A stretch of 64,000 nucleotides of DNA from Saxidomus purpurata (GCA_022818135.1 JAFMSR010000002.1:25836268-25900267), one strand, 5' to 3'; shown: positions 13,200 through 26,028, numbered from the stretch's first letter. The notes: a model not told the origin generated them from the sequence alone. Translations and numbers: made by a program.

Positions 13200-15006
13200 A
13201 ATTTTGAAAATGACTAATCGCAAAATCTGACAGTTTGAACAGCCATAGGCTTCCCCTTTTACCTGCAAAGTAGATCGACTTTAGCTGAAACACGTTTGGA
13301 CCGTGGTTTGCGATCTCGGAAATATATTGATTACTACGCCATTAGGCAGTATGTACATTTTATCGGTCGATCAGACAGTGCATACAGCTCGGGTTTACAT
13401 ACTAGTATCAGCGACTGTATAAACATAGCTCATTCTGCAATTATTATAGAGCAACTAGCAATACGAGCTTTATAAAGCATCTCCCTCACTCCAATATCAG
13501 CAAGATATAACAAGAAATATCGTTTAAAAAAAGATAAACGGCATATACATGTATCCATAAAAACATCATTTCAAGGAAAGTTATAAATATGCAGTCTATC
13601 TTTAGATCGGCGATCATGTGATCGAAACGGTCGTATTTCATTCACCGCAATTTGAATGGTGCAAAAAGTAGTCCAAACCCCAGGTTAAAAAAATGATTAG
13701 AGAACAATAAATATTTTGGAAAGCCTACTTAAGTTTCAAAGTATTATACATTCTAAAAATAAGACTGCGTTTCATATTTAGCTATTTGAAAGGATTTCTT
13801 AAAGTTGATATAAGTGTAAGGCTAATACACGGGTGGTTACCTCTCCTTACCACAACAAAATGTGATGAAAGGAAACTGTGGGGCGCGAACTGCCGAGGTG
13901 GCGGGGTTGTGAAAAATCAACAAAAATGTGAGTTTGAGTTCTGTAAAATTTCAGTCTTTTTAATGAAGAACTTTCAAAAATCGGGAAATGAAGTTACCAG
14001 TAAAAGTGGCGAGACAACCTGTTGCATGAGCCTATGGCGAAAAAGCCTCATTTTGCCACAATAAATCAATATAGAGGCCTTCTGTAATAAATCGCATCCA
14101 CCCATTAATTGTACAACAACAACTCTACATAGATTATTAAATGGTTTACGGTACTGCAGCATATTTTCAACCATGACTGGATTGCAGGGCTAAAACTTTT
14201 AGGTTAAGTTATAATACTTCCAAAGATTATATTATTCATTTTTTGGAGGTTATTTAGTTTGCCATCAGTTATAGGGTTCCTTGATCAGTTATATGTCCCT
14301 TTAAGAAAAAAATGCTGCATTTGCTTTCTATTATGATTTCTGATCGGATATCGTTGTTGTAGGAGTTAAACGTCTACTTCAAAAGTATTTGGTCAGTTTA
14401 ACGGACGGGCAGTTTACCTAACATCGTCCTAGGAAGAACCAGTACTAGGCTCCGAATATCCGCAAAACAAAGAGACAAAATCGGAGGTTACAGTGATTTC
14501 AAGTCAGCGACTCTAACCACTTGACCACGGAGGCGGATCTGGCCGGACATCATTATGAAAACAATGACCTGTATTATATGTTTTATGATGTTAACTTATG
14601 TCCCTTAAAGCATAAATGCACTACCACTTAATTTTCAGGTTTCATAAAAAACTTTGTGAAATGTAAAGTGCTGAATAGGTCGTGTTACGTATTCCTGAAG
14701 GATGTGTTATAAACAAAGCTGGTTACACAGAGTTTAAAAGCGCTGTAATTTACTTCGTCAAAAAGTTTCAAGCATAACTATGTTTTAGTTTGATAGATTT
14801 GAAATAATTAAAAACAACACCAACACAATGTGTTATCAATGAACTGCAGGTCCGTGATTAAAATAGACGGATAGTAACCAAAATAAAGTACTGTTAGCGA
14901 AGTATTGACCTAAAGGATCACTCTTTGTCTGTAACATAGAACAATCCCCTTGTGCTCAATTTCGCAGTGAGCTCCATGTTGTCAGCACTTTCAGTGCTTT
15001 GATTTC
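13200..15006. other. no gene seen; tRNA-like fragment
   Basis: Spacer between the two 46-bp arrays. A degenerate tRNA-like sequence on the minus strand lies near 14490-14535. No convincing coding sequence. Confidence 0.5.
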
Positions 15007-15357
15007 AGACTGTTCCGCGTCCTGTTCTGAGAACGTTGGAGGTCGTTCTGTATGACTGTTGTACGTCCTGTTCAGAGAAATTTGGAGGTCGTGCTGTCAA
15101 ACTGTTTAGCGTCCTGCTAGAGAAAATTGGAGGTCGTGATGTCAAACTGTTGTGCGTCTTGTTCAGGGAAAATTCGAGGCCTTTCTGTCAAACTGTTGTG
15201 CGTCCTGTTCAGAGAGAGCTGGAGGCAGTACTGTCGAACTGTTGTACGTCTTGTTCAAGTAAAATTCGTGGCATTTCTGTAAAACTGTTGTGCGTCCTGT
15301 TCAGTGAGAGCTGGAGGCAGTACTGTCAAACTGTTGTGCGTCCTGTTGAGAGAAGTA
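15007..15357 (+). repeat. 46-bp minisatellite, array B
   Basis: About seven and a half consecutive 46-bp units, each starting GTCCTGTT or GTCTTGTT and ending CTGTTGTGC or a close variant. Units differ by substitutions and a few single-base deletions. The array is open in one frame by accident of unit composition, and I do not regard it as coding. Confidence 0.85.
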
Positions 15358-15556
15358 GTTTTTTTTGTACCGAATAGTATGCGGTCAGACAGTTACGTCG
15401 TCTTTTTCAGTTTGGGCTGTAATCTGTCAACTGTTTGTTGTTAAATGTAAAGTCCGTGTGCAATGCTGTTTTGATATTTTATCATTTACAGATAAATTTC
15501 TACGTGTAGCTGTGTTATCAATGTACTTCATTCGATTGATAGTGGATTTTGTGTGA

Positions 15557-16366
15557 TGTTACTGATGTATAACTACAAGGGATTGGCAACTTATCACTGA
15601 ACACAGATATGACACTAAATGTGAAACTCTTTGTTATATCAGACGTTATTACATCGTTCATTACCTTTTAGTGCACATTACGTGAGACGGAAAAGGAAAG
15701 TTATTTAAAAACTAGACTTCATCGTCAAACTATGAGATATAAGAAACAATGAAGACATTAGTGGACATTCAAAAGTAGGTGAATTTATAACAATTTGATG
15801 TTGAATTTGGTATTAAAACGACACTGCCTTTTAGAATAAGGAAGTTGTGGGTGCAAATTTAGATAAATGAAATATAAGGTTAACAGCACCCGCCGATATC
15901 TGAACATTGCATTGACCGTTATAACTGTTTTGGCAGTTAAATGTATTTCTTATGTAATAACTCAAATATTCATAGTACATAGTCATATTGTTAGAGTCAG
16001 AAATAAACTTAAATTCTTCTACGACCTTTGACGTTCTTGTTCACCAAATTTATATCAGCTCGCATGTATAGCAGTATTCAAAGTATTGAGAGAAAGTTGT
16101 TTGTATGGTTTTTATAGAGAATATTCTAGGAAGGATGTTGAATTAATTTATAACATTTCCTGCGGCTAACTGCAGTTCATACTATTGTGTATTTAGAATA
16201 CACTTTGTTGTAGTTTTAATGTTCTATGTAACAAATAAGTTAATAACCTGTCGCCACACTCATGTCGTCCGTTTATTTTCAACAGACAAGTACAGATAAA
16301 CACAGACATACACAACGGCTGGGTTGTTTAGAGGTCATGTCTGTAGCATCTTTAAACAAGACTTTT
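15557..16366. other. no gene seen
   Basis: AT-rich spacer with no repeat or coding signal that I can name. Confidence 0.5.
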
Positions 16367-16465
16367 CTATTATTATTATTATTAGTTTTATTATTATTAC
16401 TATTATTATTATCATTATTATTATTATTATTATCATTATTATTATTATTATTATCATCATTATTG
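16367..16465 (+). repeat. imperfect (TTA)n microsatellite
   Basis: About 30 TTA triplets with interruptions. It gives a false poly-leucine open frame. Confidence 0.95.
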
Positions 16466-17559
16466 CTTTATGTATTTTATGGCATTTTAACGACTGAAAA
16501 CGTAACGAACATTATACAAGCTCGGCGGCCTCTGAAGTGTGCATTTTATCAGTAGCGATAAAATTCATGATGACACAATGTCAATAAGATAAAATCTTCA
16601 CCAGTGATCATAGTTGATTTGTGTCAATCTGTGTCGTTAGCTAGATAGCAAAACTGCATGGCATTTGTATGATTATTCAGTGAATATCTATTTATTGAAA
16701 GTTTATGAACCCCCCAAATGTGAAAATGGGCACAGTTGGTGAAAATGGTCACAAATGTGAAATTATTTTACCTAGTACATGTATGTAAAATCTTTACAAA
16801 TGTTTTTTTTCATATTTTACGAAAGTTTTTACATATGGAGTAAAGGTATTTCACATTTGTGAGTGGGATAGAGTATCATTGAAATATAACTTTGCCTTAA
16901 AATGATTTCACGCCTACACCAAAGTCGATGTATTTTAGCCGCGGCGTGTATCGTTACACAAGACTTAGTCATCTTGCAAGCCTTAATTCTAATCCGTATT
17001 TTAAACACATGGTTGTGGTCTCAGTTGTAGCCTCATACAAATGGACACAACCATGTGTCACACATATGCAGAAAAAAGTTTGCTGTTATTCGCAAAATCA
17101 TAACATAAAAGTCATTATTTGACATTTATATCAAATATTAAGTAGTTCTTGGAAAGGATACATATTCTCATTCAAAAGATGCACTGCAAAGGACGATAGC
17201 AGGAACTTATATAATAAAGGGGGTTCATAGAAATCCGATCCCCATCCCCATCCCCAGGTTGGATTACATTATTGTATTGTCAAATAACGAAAAAGCTTTT
17301 TGGCCCACCAAAACAAGCAATTATCTAGCCACTTAAACACCGAAGTTCCAAAATCAGAAATTGAAATTAAGTATTCAGAATTCAGGAATGCCTATATCAT
17401 GTAGGCCTATCAGTCTCACTTTCCATGTCGGTAAGATTAAGGAAAGCATGGTTAAAGTCTCTTAGAGACTAGCAATACCATTAACCCATTTAAAGCAGGG
17501 CTCCGCAGGGCTAGAAGTGCCCTTGACCAACTAGAGAGACTGCAAACACGACATCGTTG

Positions 17560-18958
17560 CAGCAAAAACGAAATATAGACTAACGATGACGACATTTACA
17601 AAACGATTAACGAAATATCGTATAGGATTTTCAAACAAACAATAACAATAACGAAATATAGAATAGCATTGGTGATTTTTACAATAACAATAACGACACA
17701 TTGAATATGGATACCAAACATGCACTAATGATATCGAAAAATAGAATAACAATGACTGTTACAATAAGAACAAAGACACATCGAATAACAATGATGACTT
17801 TAACATACAACATGTATGAAAATAAATATTGTTAAAACTAACCATATAATAACAATAACGAAATATAGAATAACAACGACTTTTACAATTACAATTACGA
17901 AACATTTTATAAAAATAATGACTTCACATACAATAACAGTAATGACTTCACATAAAATAACAATAATGACTTTACATACAAAAGCAGTAATCATTTTACA
18001 CACAATAACAGTAATGACTTCACATACAATAACAAAAATGACTTTACATACAATAACAATAATGACTTTACACATAATAACAATAATGACTTTACATACA
18101 ATAGCAATAATGACTTGACATACAATAACAGTATTGACTTTACATACAATAACAATTATGGCTTTACATACAATAACAATAATGACTTTACACATAATAA
18201 AAATAATGACTTTACATACAATAACAATAATGACTTTACATACAATAACAATAATGACTTTACATACAAAAGCAGTAATCATTTTACATACAATAACAGT
18301 AATGACTTCACATACAATAACAAAAATGACTTTACATACAATAACAATAAAGACTTTACACATAATAACAATAATGACTTTACATACAATAGCAATAATG
18401 ACTTGACATACAATAACAGTATTGACTTTACATACAATAACAATTATGGCTTTACATACAATAACAATAATGACTTCACATACAATAACAGTAATGACTT
18501 TACATACAATAACAATTATGGTTTTACATACAATAACAATAATGACTTTACACATAATAAAAATAATGACTTTACATACAATAACAATAATGACTTTACA
18601 TACAATAACAGTATTGACTTTACATACAATAACAATTATGGCTTTACATACAATAACAATAATGACTTTACATACAATAACAATAATGACTTTACACATA
18701 ATAAAAATAATGACTTTACATACAATAACAATAATGACTTTACATACAATAACAGTATTGACTTTACATACTAAAAGAATAATGACTTTACATACAATAA
18801 CAGTATTGACTTTACATGCAATAACAGTAATGACTATACATACAATAACAATAATGACTTTACACATAATAACAATAATGACTTTACATACAATAACAAT
18901 AATGACTTGACATACAATAACAGTATTGACTTTACATACAATAACAATAATGAATTTA
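17560..18958 (+). repeat. 24-bp minisatellite, left array
   Basis: Tandem copies of a 24-bp unit (TTTACATACAATAACA, then ATAATGAC). The copies are regular from about 17920 and degenerate between 17560 and 17900. Variants recur in blocks (ATAATGAC, GTATTGAC, TTATGGC), showing higher-order duplications of several units. Unit length is a multiple of three and lacks stops in several frames, producing long repetitive open frames on both strands that I reject as genes. Confidence 0.95.
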
Positions 18959-18968
18959 AATACGTAGA

Positions 18969-19109
18969 GGTTATAATACGGGGCAGGTGTGTCTTTAGGC
19001 GATATTGGCACACTTGGTGAGCTATTGGCCCGAGGGCTTTAGCCCAAGGGCCAATTTGAACCAAGTGTGCCAATATCGCCTTAAGGCACACCTGCCCCGT
19101 ATAATTACC
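18969..19109. repeat. foldback hairpin, arms about 50 bp
   Basis: Left arm from 18969 (CGGGGCAGGTGTGTCTTTAG, then GCGATATTGGCACACTTGG) is matched by the inverted copy ending at 19109. The inner loop has a further complementary pair, TTGGCCC and GGGCCAA. It interrupts the 24-bp minisatellite. Confidence 0.9.
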
Positions 19110-19546
19110 TTTTTATTGCATATGTTGAACATCGGGTTTGCTGAAAATGGGAAAAGATAAGACAAGTAGAGCAATGTCGGGTATTATCGACCGTTTAACA
19201 TGGTGACGACTGTTTTTCAACATATTGTATACATTTATGTAAGAGAAAGGGGCACTGAAGTATGTTGAAGCCTTTGTATAGTGCAGGTACATTACCAAGA
19301 CTGTACGAAAATTTATATCTTATAGGAAGAACAGTCAGGAAGGGTCGGCAGTTACCGACCATAGGAGGTAGTTATCGACCATAAGTGAGGGTTTTAAAAA
19401 AAGAACTACACAAAACCTGAAAAGGTTCGATTTCGTACAAAATATCAATAACTTTTAATGCCAGATAAGCCGAAATATTAGATTTTATCATATAATGGAC
19501 TTTATCAATGACAAATAGAAGCTATGTATGTGTCAATTCGAACAGA

Positions 19547-21797
19547 TCAAATACAATATTCACAGAAGAATGGGAAGTTCTGAATTTGCTCGGCAGGGAT
19601 CTCAAGTAGAACACTTTCTCCCGTACAAATTACATGCCACTGCCTTGGACACTTTTGGCATTTTATCCACTCGTCTTCATCATCAAACACATCATCGGTT
19701 TTGCAGCCAGGACAGACCTTAACTTCGTCAAAAGATTCATCTGAATCCATGAACTGCACTTTTACATTTTCAGTTGCCGAGGACGAACTGCTGCTGCTTT
19801 TCCGTTGACGTTTCTTTTTTTTTTTTAGTTGCTTTTCTTTCTGCCGCTTTAGTTTCATTTCCTCCCGTTCTTTTCGCTTTTTATCCTTAAGCTCGTCTTT
19901 CTCTTTCTTCTTCAGTTCTCTTTCCTCCTTGCGTTACAGTTTTTCAAGTATATCGGCCGCCTTTCTAGCTTCTGTCTCTTCAAACATTTTTAAAGCAGCG
20001 TTGCCAGAGATAGCTTTAGGCAATTTTTCAGACATTCTTCTCATCGTCTTCTTTTGTTTAGGCTCAGGGACAGAGAGCGAGTTAAAAGCAGGCGACACAA
20101 AATTCTGTCGACAAGAAACAACGCTGGTTGATGGCACAACTTTGGAAGAGGCAGTTGAATTTTCAGTTACAGTTTTAGCCTTGACGCTAGTACCTGTACA
20201 GAAGGAGCACTGTCACCATTGAGTGTCACAGGTTGAGTTTCAGAACTCATTTGTGTAGTCAACGCACTGTCACCACTTGATGAACATAGCGGGTTAGCAA
20301 CTTTTGATGGCTCAAGCTTAGACTCATCAATCCCACTGGAACTAAGAGGGAACAAACCAGAACGACGGAAACCGTGGGCGGCGTTTTCAAATGTGGCAAC
20401 TGACTGCCACGCAGCCTTGAACACCCCTGGGAAGTTCTTTTTGGTTAAAGATTCGCCAATATTTTCTAACTGCCAAGATTTCACCTGGCGCTTCCATGCA
20501 GATTTCATTGGAGAAAAGAAGCCCACATCGCATTAGCGGAACAGAACGTAGCTGCAGCGCGAGAGAGATGTGTCGAGTGACCATCTACAAAAAGAATTAC
20601 AGGCTTTGATATAGCTTTTGATTCTATGTGAGAACAGAAATGTTGCAGAAAAGCTACAAACAATTCGCTGTCCATCCACCCGTTTGATGTCTGTCCGTAA
20701 ATAGCTTTGGGGAACTGCTCAATCCCTGTATCTCATTCTCTCGCCTGGAAAAACTATAAGTGGGGGCACATAGTCGCCGAACGCGTTAAAGCATACCATT
20801 ACAGTCAGCTGCGTTTTGTTGCTGGTAGTGACATTGTACACGTGACGTGAACGAGTTTGTGCTAGAACTTTCCCTGTTTTTCGTCCGCATTAAAGAGGCG
20901 CCGCGGATCTTTAACGAGATGCTCATAATCCGGCACTTCCTGTTTCAAATAGTCAAGAAGTCCAGCAAACCAACCATCAATCATTGCCATGTTGACTACT
21001 GCTCGTTGATGGCCCAGTGTCATAGCACATCTTTCAGAAAGATCCGGATGGCGACGTTTGAATGCCAAATACCAGTCCTTCCCGGGTTTATTATCTTTAA
21101 AAGGATTTTGCCGACAGTCAATGTCCATTATAGATTTAACTTCCATCAGAAGTTCCTCACGAGATAATGGGTAGCCAATAGAAGCCATCAACTTGCAGTA
21201 GTCTACTAAGATGTCCTGAAAATAAAAACATTATATTTTCATTTATGAAATTTTAATGCGATTTGACAAACAAAAAGCGTGTGCTACTCACTCATTCATA
21301 TAATTATGTTATTGTCTTATGTCTATCACTTTAGCTTTACACAAATCTATTTACTGCAAAAGTATAATAAATATCAAACAATACGATAACTTTTGCTAAT
21401 ACATGTACATGTATAAAATATAGCTTTTATAATTACAGTTTTAAACCCTAAACAGAGAGCGTATGTTACAATGATATACGGACCCTGTCTTAAAGCAGAT
21501 GTTAAAATATCTGAAAATAAAACTAACGTGCTGTTCTGAAAACATATGACTAGATTAGACAATTGTTTAAATTATTTATTAATAGCGAGTGGAACCTCTT
21601 CAGCGCGGGTAAGAACAGTTGCAGGGCCTGGTCTAACTCGCTCCTCTTGTGTGCGCGATTGTTAAGGTCGTCCTTGGAACGCCGTAAGTAACCGCTGCTT
21701 TACGTTTCGACATGGCTCCCGACTTCACCATTTCAATTGCGATACCCATCTTTGAAGGCGAATATTGAAGGCGCTTCACTTTCAGCTGATTCGACAT
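19547..21797 (-). pseudogene. pogo/Tigger-type DDE transposase with C-terminal PHD finger, broken
   Basis: Domains in order on the minus strand: a psq-type helix-turn-helix at 21797-21640 (AIEMVKSGAMSKRKAAV, then TYGVPRTTL); after a possible intron, a CENP-B-like DNA-binding stretch at 21225-20870 (WYLAFKRRHPDLSERCA); then the DDE_1 catalytic core, with the first Asp in LFNADE, a strand VYNVTTSNKTQLTVMVCFNA, the second Asp in ILFVDGHSTHLS, and the third Asp in CDVGFFSPMKSAW. The spacing between the second and third Asp is too short, implying an internal deletion. A lysine-rich coil with one in-frame stop (near 19935) leads to a C-terminal C4HC3 PHD finger at 19720-19550 (CPGC, WIKCQKCPRQWHVIC, FFCEYC). 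Frameshifts and stops show it is dead. Confidence 0.85.
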
Positions 21798-21986
21798 TCT
21801 AAAATTGTAATAGATGGAAATTACAAATTATCATTTATCATGTTTATTATGCCAATGTCGATAATATGCAAATGTAAAGGCTATTGTCATGTTTATATAT
21901 ATTCCGTAAAAAATATCTCAGATTAAACTATCATATCAATTATCATCATTATAATTATTATTATTTTTATATAATTATTAGATCTA

Positions 21987-21988
<2 letters not shown>

Positions 21989-22043
<55 letters not shown>

Positions 22044-22090
22044 TAGATCTATTATTATTATTTCACTTATTATTATTATCTATTGTTATT
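21989..22090 (+). repeat. (ATT)n microsatellite
   Basis: A long run of ATT with AGATCTATT interruptions, inside the pogo-like element. Confidence 0.95.
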
Positions 22091-22873
22091 ATCATAAAAA
22101 ACTAATTACTTAATCTGTAATAGCCGGCCTTCCATATGAAAATTATCATAATGTCGATCACTACAGACAGCAGAATTTTATGTAGGCAGTCACCGACACC
22201 CCGGCTTATCAAGGTCGAATATTTATACATTCATTTATTAAGGCGCCATCGCGAGAACCAAAGCGTTTACTTACATGGGAAATATTGAAAATAGGCGTAC
22301 AAATAAACATGGGCACACATTGTAGGATTAATGTTACCAACCCTCCTTATAGATTCTTATAAGGCACTGAATTCAAACTAAAGTATATTTATTACCTTTT
22401 GTTTTGCTGACTCGAAACTTTTCACTGCTGGATACAAAAACAACAATGGCACCAAAGACTTCCAGGAAGACATGTGAGATCATCGGTGACGTAATTGACA
22501 CTGATTGACAGGGTATCAATTATCTTACATATTTCTAATTAAACACTGTCGATAACTACCGACCGTCGATAATACCCGACATTGCTAGATACAAAACGCA
22601 CATTCCTGCAATACTCATACTATTTCATAAAGATAAATACCATTGAATGAATGAATTATTCATACTATCCACAAAAGCATACGTGTCAGTTTCCTCATTT
22701 CGGTGCTCAATAAGCCTAAATTCTAAATTCAATAAACGTTGAGATAGAGACTTCTGTGTCCTTTCGGCGGCCATTTTCCGTTACGTCTACGTTGTCAATT
22801 ACGTCAACGTTTTCACGTGCCGACAGTCTAGCGTTGCTGCACAGTTGACCGGAAATAGCCTTAATACGAATTT

Positions 22874-22943
22874 TCAATCGGAACATCACTCGGCTTTTTC
22901 CGTAGTTATTTCTACGGAAAAAGCCGAGTGATGTTCCGATTGA
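22874..22943. repeat. perfect hairpin, 32-bp arms
   Basis: 22874-22905 and 22912-22943 are exact inverted copies (TCAATCGGAACATCACTCGG at the outer end) around a 6-base loop, TTATTT. TTACGTC and TACGTCACGTG words lie on either side. It looks like the hairpin head of a foldback element in opposite orientation to that at 18969. Confidence 0.92.
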
Positions 22944-23059
22944 CGAATTTTCTGGCCGATATCAGTTTTCGGCACACTACGTCACGTGATCGTTTTATCG
23001 GCCCGTATCACCGACAATCAAAGGCAAATTTGATACTATATATAGTAACATATGCAATA

Positions 23060-23510
23060 ACATAGCAGTAATCACTTTACATACAATAACGATAATGACA
23101 TTACATACAATAACAATAATGACTTTACATACAATAACAATAATGACGTTACATATAATAACAATAATGAATTTACATACAATAACAATAATGAATTGAC
23201 ATACATTTGTACAATAACAATATTGACTTTACATACAATAACAATAATGACTTTACATACAATAACAATAATGACTTTACATATAATAACTTTATTGTCT
23301 TTACATACAATAACAATAATGACTTTACATACAATATCGATAATGACTTTACATACAATTAAAGTAATGACTTTACATACAATAACAATAATGACCTTAC
23401 ATACGATAACAATAATGACTTTACATACAATAACAGTAATGACTTAACAGGCAATACCAGTAATGACTTGACATACAATAACAGTAATGACTTTACATAT
23501 AATAATGATA
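23060..23510 (+). repeat. 24-bp minisatellite, right array
   Basis: About 19 copies of the same 24-bp unit as the array at 17560-18958. The two were most likely one array split by the 4.1 kb of nested insertions between them. Confidence 0.93.
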
Positions 23511-24142
23511 GGTGTTATTTGGTATAAGAATCGATCGATAATTCAAAATCAATTTGACCGGATGCGTTGTATAACATTTTTAAAAATTCATTGATAAAGT
23601 AGATGTTTCTTAGACGTGTTTTAGAATAGCTTCGCGATTAAATTATGATCAGACTTAAAATCTCTCATATGTCTTGTGTTCAGTAACAAGACAGTAAACT
23701 TTTCCAAAATTAAATAAATACATCTATTATTTTTGCGGTATATTCATAGCCCATCATGAATACAAAGAAAAGCACATATGTACGATATTTTTTTTCTGAA
23801 GACAGCATTATTCTGATATATGGTCTTATATAATAATGATCTTCCGCTGAACGGAATTGTGCAAAACATTTGACTGGTCTTCAAATACTTCTATTCGCTG
23901 ATTCGCCATGTTCTACATTGGGCAGACCGACAGAGCTTACTGCCATACTTCGATTCTTCCCATGTCTAGGGATGGGTACCAAGGTCACCTCTCTCCAAAT
24001 TCGTCGGAGTTTACATTCTTGCCAGTTAAAGTTGTAGACAATTTTAGGCCATAAAGATGGTAAAAATGCATTTGTCATTGCATGCCACTGTAAAAGAAAA
24101 ATATATGATTAACAGATATCTTGTTTTTTCTTCTGTGACAGG

Positions 24143-24203
24143 ATGAGGATCGAAGTTTTGTTCTTGTTTATGGTGGCTTGTAAAATATGCGCTCAGCCGC
24201 CTC
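24143..24203 (+). CDS. cadherin gene exon 1: signal peptide
   Basis: ATG at 24143 starts MRIEVLFLFMVACKICAQ, a short hydrophobic signal peptide. A pyrimidine tract and ACAG just upstream (to 24141) suggest a 5' UTR intron ends two bases before the start. Donor GTAAGT at 24204; phase 1. Confidence 0.8.
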
Positions 24204-24612
24204 GTAAGTATATGGACATTTACAATATCTAAATGTAGTTTAGCAAATTCACTTTCTTGCGATAGTCTTTAGCAATCGCACCAACAGTTCATTTTTTTTT
24301 TGCAATATGAAAACCACCTCTCTAACTAATAATTATACCTACATAATTATGGCAAGTAGATAACTTTGGAAATATAAATCTGCAAAAACTTACAGCACCA
24401 ATAATTTATACTCTGAAATTGTATAACCATTGCAAAAATGACCAGTGAATGTTTCACTGCTTTCTGTCTTTCTGTTGGTTCTTTATCAATTGGAAAAAAG
24501 TACAAAAAAGGAATTTATATCTCAATACCGGACATTTCGAGTATTCCATTATTTGAGAATTTTGAACAAGCCATCCTCTCTTCTTTAATATTTAACTTCA
24601 TTCTTATTTCAG

Positions 24613-24639
24613 TCGAAATCAGTGAGGGACAAGAACCTG
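24613..24639 (+). CDS. cadherin gene exon 2 (27-bp microexon)
   Basis: TATTTCAG acceptor, donor GTTAGT. It encodes LEISEGQEPG with the flanking phase-1 bases and keeps phase 1. The assignment rests on frame continuity; a microexon this short could be missed or optional. Confidence 0.6.
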
Positions 24640-25075
24640 GTTAGTATAATCTGTACATCAAACAGCATTATTAAAATTACAGCAGACACAAAAAAGTAAT
24701 AAATAAGAAAATATGTGTATCTATTCTGTAACTTAACTATCAAAGTGATTTTTAATTTAATGTTGAAGAAAAGATGCTAAACAAGACATCATTTACATAA
24801 TTATTATATTTGTAATAGATCTGGATGATTTGCGCTTGTAATATCAGACATGTGAACTGTTATTAGATGGAGAGCGTTACATTATAATTACGATCCACAG
24901 TTAACAAAAATAACACGTACTGTGTGTCTCTGAAAATGGGATCGGCTCAGTTTCTTGCGTTATCCCCCTAAACCTAAAATAACACATGTTTGTCATACGA
25001 GTTATCCGGTACCAACGATAAAACTCCAAAATACATACAAAGTACGAACAATAGTATATTAAATTCTATATTCAG

Positions 25076-25254
25076 GTGAATTGGACAATTTCACCTGTAG
25101 TGGTAACGGGACAATAGAAGTAAGCGGAATACAAACTAGTTATTTCCGTACAAATACTAGTGGATCCAAAACATTTGTATACCTTACAAAGAAAATAGAT
25201 CTTAAAGATAACAACTCTTTCCCAGTCGCCAGCGGTTCAGAATGCCTAAAGCAG
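25076..25254 (+). CDS. cadherin gene exon 3: N-terminal region
   Basis: ATATTCAG acceptor and CAG/GTAAAT donor. Encodes ELDNFTCSGNGTIEV and onward, with NFT and NGT sequons and two cysteines (about residues 35 and 86). Phase 1 to phase 0. No domain recognised. Confidence 0.75.
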
Positions 25255-25645
25255 GTAAATGAATAGTATTTTTTTCTAAACTAAAGATATGCGATACATT
25301 ACCATAGTAACATTCACCGGTTAATTATGTCACTGTTTCTGCAACTAAAGAGTTTATAGGAGTAATTCTGTTATTGTCTCAAAATGTGGTTATAATTCGT
25401 ACCTTAGATGAAACGTTAAAAGTAACGTTTACAGTTTTCATATGAAAAACTTAAAAAACATACGAATATTCATATAGACGTCACTTGTATTCCGAAATGA
25501 CTAAAGCTATAAATGGTTTCATAAATCTGATTTAAAACGGCCACTTCTTATTCATAGTATGAATAGCAGTTGAATCGACCTTTAGACTACATTTGCTTTC
25601 ATCTTCTCTAGTGCCAATTCTAGAGTTTAATCTTCTTTTTTCCAG

Positions 25646-25798
25646 GTCAAATTATCAGGAATGAGCATTACATATGAATGCAAAAGCGTACGTACTAACT
25701 TGAATGATTGGGAGGAACATATTTTTTTATTAATACAGGGATTAGGGATGGGCGTTACATTTAGATATGGGGCTATACACCAGATTCTTTCACTCAAG
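25646..25798 (+). CDS. cadherin gene exon 4: N-terminal region
   Basis: TTTTTTCCAG acceptor, AAG/GTTGTT donor, 51 codons in phase 0 (VKLSGMSITYECKSV onward). No ATG-to-stop frame survives, so it is visible only as an exon. The domain is not recognised. Confidence 0.7.
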
Positions 25799-26028
25799 GT
25801 TGTTTTCGTTTGATTCGAATAAATGCCATTGTATTATATTCGCATACACATTTTTGTTTTCATAAGTAGTCTACAAATGAATTTCAAGATAAAATCTGTC
25901 CAAATATCTTAACACCCGATAGAATGCAATTTAAGAGGCGCGGACTTCATTTAAAATCAATTTGAAAGAAAAACTGAATTATATTCAGTGTTGCATTTGC
26001 TAATTTCCTTATGATTTTGTATTCACAG

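Larger units (their letters stand above)
19171..22585 (-). mobile_element. pogo-like DNA transposon, 3.4 kb, with 21-bp terminal inverted repeats
   Basis: GCAATGTCGGGTATTATCGA at 19171 is repeated inverted at the right end (to 22585), a perfect 21-bp terminal inverted repeat. TAGA directly flanks both ends (19167-19170 and 22586-22589) and could be a target duplication. pogo elements normally duplicate TA, so this needs checking. Subterminal GGTAGTTATCGAC words occur near both ends. The interior holds a broken transposase on the minus strand. Confidence 0.85.

Noticed and set aside
15036..15377. 113-codon frame
   Set aside because: Lies within the 46-bp minisatellite; cysteine-rich look comes from the repeat.
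16262..16555. Poly-leucine frame
   Set aside because: Product of the TTA microsatellite.
17920..18958. CRISPR-like regular repeats
   Set aside because: Units are directly tandem with no unique spacers, in a eukaryotic genome.
17800..19011. Long repetitive open frames on both strands (up to 403 codons)
   Set aside because: They are read through a 24-bp minisatellite whose length is a multiple of three; several frames are open at once and the peptide is only the repeat.
21884..22105. Poly-leucine/tyrosine frame
   Set aside because: Product of the ATT microsatellite inside the pogo-like element.
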